From CAVURW01 sp963743595 (lineage in GTDB: Bacteria; Verrucomicrobiota; Verrucomicrobiia; Methylacidiphilales; UBA1321), in contig CAVURW010000119.1 in the NCBI GenBank assembly GCA_963743595.1, positions 1 through 15,481 of the forward strand: a stretch of DNA of 15,481 bases, written 5' to 3'. Position 1 is the stretch's first letter; each line of letters opens with the position of its first letter. A program made the position numbers and the translations under genes. Under the pieces are notes generated by a model that searched no databases, was not told where the DNA came from, and worked only from the letters and a program-made list of their open reading frames with translations. Positions 14,192 through 15,481 of this stretch are shown here, piece after piece.

Positions 14192-15481
14192 TGGCAATCA
14201 CGAGCGAACTGGCAAGGACCGATTCAAAACTGCCTTGGAACGCCGAGGAGACCGCGGAAGCGTGGAAAGCCTTGGAGCGCAAGCCTCTCGTTGAGAACAA
14301 GCGCTCGATGGGTTGGCTGGACGATCGGGTAGCCGGGGTCATTGAAGCCCCCACTCCTCTCTGGTGGTGGCTTGGCGTGTTCATTTCGGCCGGACTCGCC
14401 TCATGTACGGGCTTGGGCCTACTCTATCTCATCACCACAGGTGTAGGTGTTTGGGGTGAAAACAATTCGGCCAATTGGGCTTGGGACATCACAAACTTCG
14501 TATTCTGGATCGGTATTGGTCACGCCGGTACGATGATCGCCGCAGTTCTCTTTTTGACCCGACAGAAATGGGCCTCCGGAATCAACCGCGCCGCAGAAGC
14601 AATGACCGTTTTCGCCGTGATGTGCGCCGGGATTTACCCCGCCGTTCACGTCGGTCGCGTCTGGTTCGCCTGGTACTTGGCTCCAATTCCTAATGCGAAC
14701 GCGATCTGGCCCGATTTTCGCAGCCCGCTCCTCTGGGACGTGTTCGCCGTCTCGACCTATTTGAGCGTCTCGATCATGTTTTGGTACGTCGGTTTGATCC
14801 CGGACATGGCTCTGATGCGGGATCGCGCCAAGAGCAAGATCGCTCAATATTTCTACAGCATCGCCTGTTTGGGCTGGCGCGGAAGCGCACGCCAATGGAT
14901 GAACTACGAGTTCTGCTACCTGATGCTCGCGGGCATTGCGACCCTGCTCGTCATCACGACGTGTACGGTAGTTTCGAGTGACTTTTCGACCTCAGTGGAA
15001 CCGGGCTGGCACGGAACAATCTTCGTGCCCTACTTCGGCGTCGGTGCGATCTACGGCGGCTTTTGCATGTTGATCACGCTGCTGGTGCCGCTACGCGAGC
15101 TCTATAAGGTCGAAGACGTCATCACCATCCGGCACATCGATCTCTGCTGCCGGTTCACCTTATTCATGGCGATGCTGATCACCTACATTTACCTGATGGA
15201 ATTCTTCTGCTCCCTCTACGGAACCAGCTCCATTGAGTACTTCACCTTCTGGCAAAACCGCATTTTCGGACCCTACGGCGGCACCTGGGTCTGCATGATC
15301 ATGTGCAACTCGGTCATCCCGCAGCTCTTCTGGATCAAATCGGTCCGTTGCAACCCATGGCTCGCGTTCGGACTCGTCATCTTCCCAAGCATCGGCATGT
15401 GGCTGGAGCGGTTTGTTATCATCGTTAGCTCCATCCATCGCGACTTCCTTCCGTCTTCGTGGGGAATGTTTTACCCGACCT
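14191..15481 (+). CDS. actC: Alternative complex III NrfD-like membrane subunit ActC (partial, C-terminus off right edge)
   Basis: Polytopic NrfD/PsrC-family quinone-interacting subunit of alternative complex III. There are 430 codons, open to the window edge, and the typical length is about 450-490, so only the end is missing. A cytosolic N-terminus (1-50) precedes about nine visible membrane segments (57-84, 100-122, 133-152, 178-202, 240-262, 274-300, 318-341, 364-382 and 388-412). Family motifs seen: EAPTPLWWW (52-60), GHAGTM (110-115) and YPAVHVGRVWFAWYLAP (149-165). TAATG joins it to actB by a one-base overlap, and GGAGGG about eight bases upstream is a good Shine-Dalgarno site. In known act operons, actD, actE and actF follow; that lies beyond this window. 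Confidence 0.95.
   Translation, partial: MAITSELARTDSKLPWNAEETAEAWKALERKPLVENKRSMGWLDDRVAGVIEAPTPLWWWLGVFISAGLASCTGLGLLYLITTGVGVWGENNSANWAWDITNFVFWIGIGHAGTMIAAVLFLTRQKWASGINRAAEAMTVFAVMCAGIYPAVHVGRVWFAWYLAPIPNANAIWPDFRSPLLWDVFAVSTYLSVSIMFWYVGLIPDMALMRDRAKSKIAQYFYSIACLGWRGSARQWMNYEFCYLMLAGIATLLVITTCTVVSSDFSTSVEPGWHGTIFVPYFGVGAIYGGFCMLITLLVPLRELYKVEDVITIRHIDLCCRFTLFMAMLITYIYLMEFFCSLYGTSSIEYFTFWQNRIFGPYGGTWVCMIMCNSVIPQLFWIKSVRCNPWLAFGLVIFPSIGMWLERFVIIVSSIHRDFLPSSWGMFYPT

Overview
The window comes from a Gram-negative aerobic bacterium, most likely a member of the Verrucomicrobiota/PVC group. This assignment is an inference from gene content and is not proven. The supporting points are a Kdo-pathway enzyme (kdsD, so lipopolysaccharide is expected), an elongation factor P whose loop reads PGN instead of PGK or PGR, an ATP-dependent DNA ligase with a SWIM zinc finger, an alternative complex III (act) operon, and few clear Shine-Dalgarno sites. 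Base composition looks moderately GC-rich. No phage, transposon, tRNA, rRNA or CRISPR was recognised.

Layout. (1) Positions 1-3663, minus strand: a tightly packed group of an unknown polytopic membrane protein, an AAA+ ATPase whose start overlaps the preceding stop (ATGA), and, 44 bases on, a minimal ATP-dependent DNA ligase with an N-terminal SWIM finger that runs off the left edge. (2) Positions 3752-5333, plus strand: kdsD followed 25 bases later by efp. (3) Positions 5334-5696: a non-coding stretch with several short hairpins and an AT-rich promoter-like block. (4) Positions 5697-6903, plus strand: a 75-codon open frame that looks like a decayed Roadblock/LC7 protein, a single-domain protoglobin (heme gas sensor or binder), and an intact Roadblock/LC7 protein. 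The last two genes share an unusual A/C-rich, G-poor leader. (5) Positions 6937-7602, minus strand: a secreted papain-like cysteine peptidase, transcribed divergently from (6) 7809-9494, plus strand: a GAF-SpoIIE phosphatase-HATPase fusion, which is a one-chain partner-switching regulator. (7) Positions 9508-9765, minus strand: a glutaredoxin. (8) Positions 9766-10082: a regulatory gap with a perfect CRP/FNR-type palindrome (TGTGA-N6-TCACA). (9) Positions 10083-15481, plus strand: actA-actB-actC of alternative complex III. These genes are translationally coupled through overlaps, and actC is cut by the right edge.

How it fits together. The right part encodes the quinol-oxidising respiratory complex: a pentaheme cytochrome, a large iron-sulfur/molybdopterin-like subunit and an NrfD-like membrane subunit. 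The middle part is rich in signalling proteins that could sense gas, redox or small ligands (protoglobin, GAF-PP2C-HATPase, Roadblock). A functional link between these signalling genes and the respiratory operon is only a hypothesis from proximity. The left group joins DNA-end sealing with an ATPase and a membrane protein, and its role is unknown.
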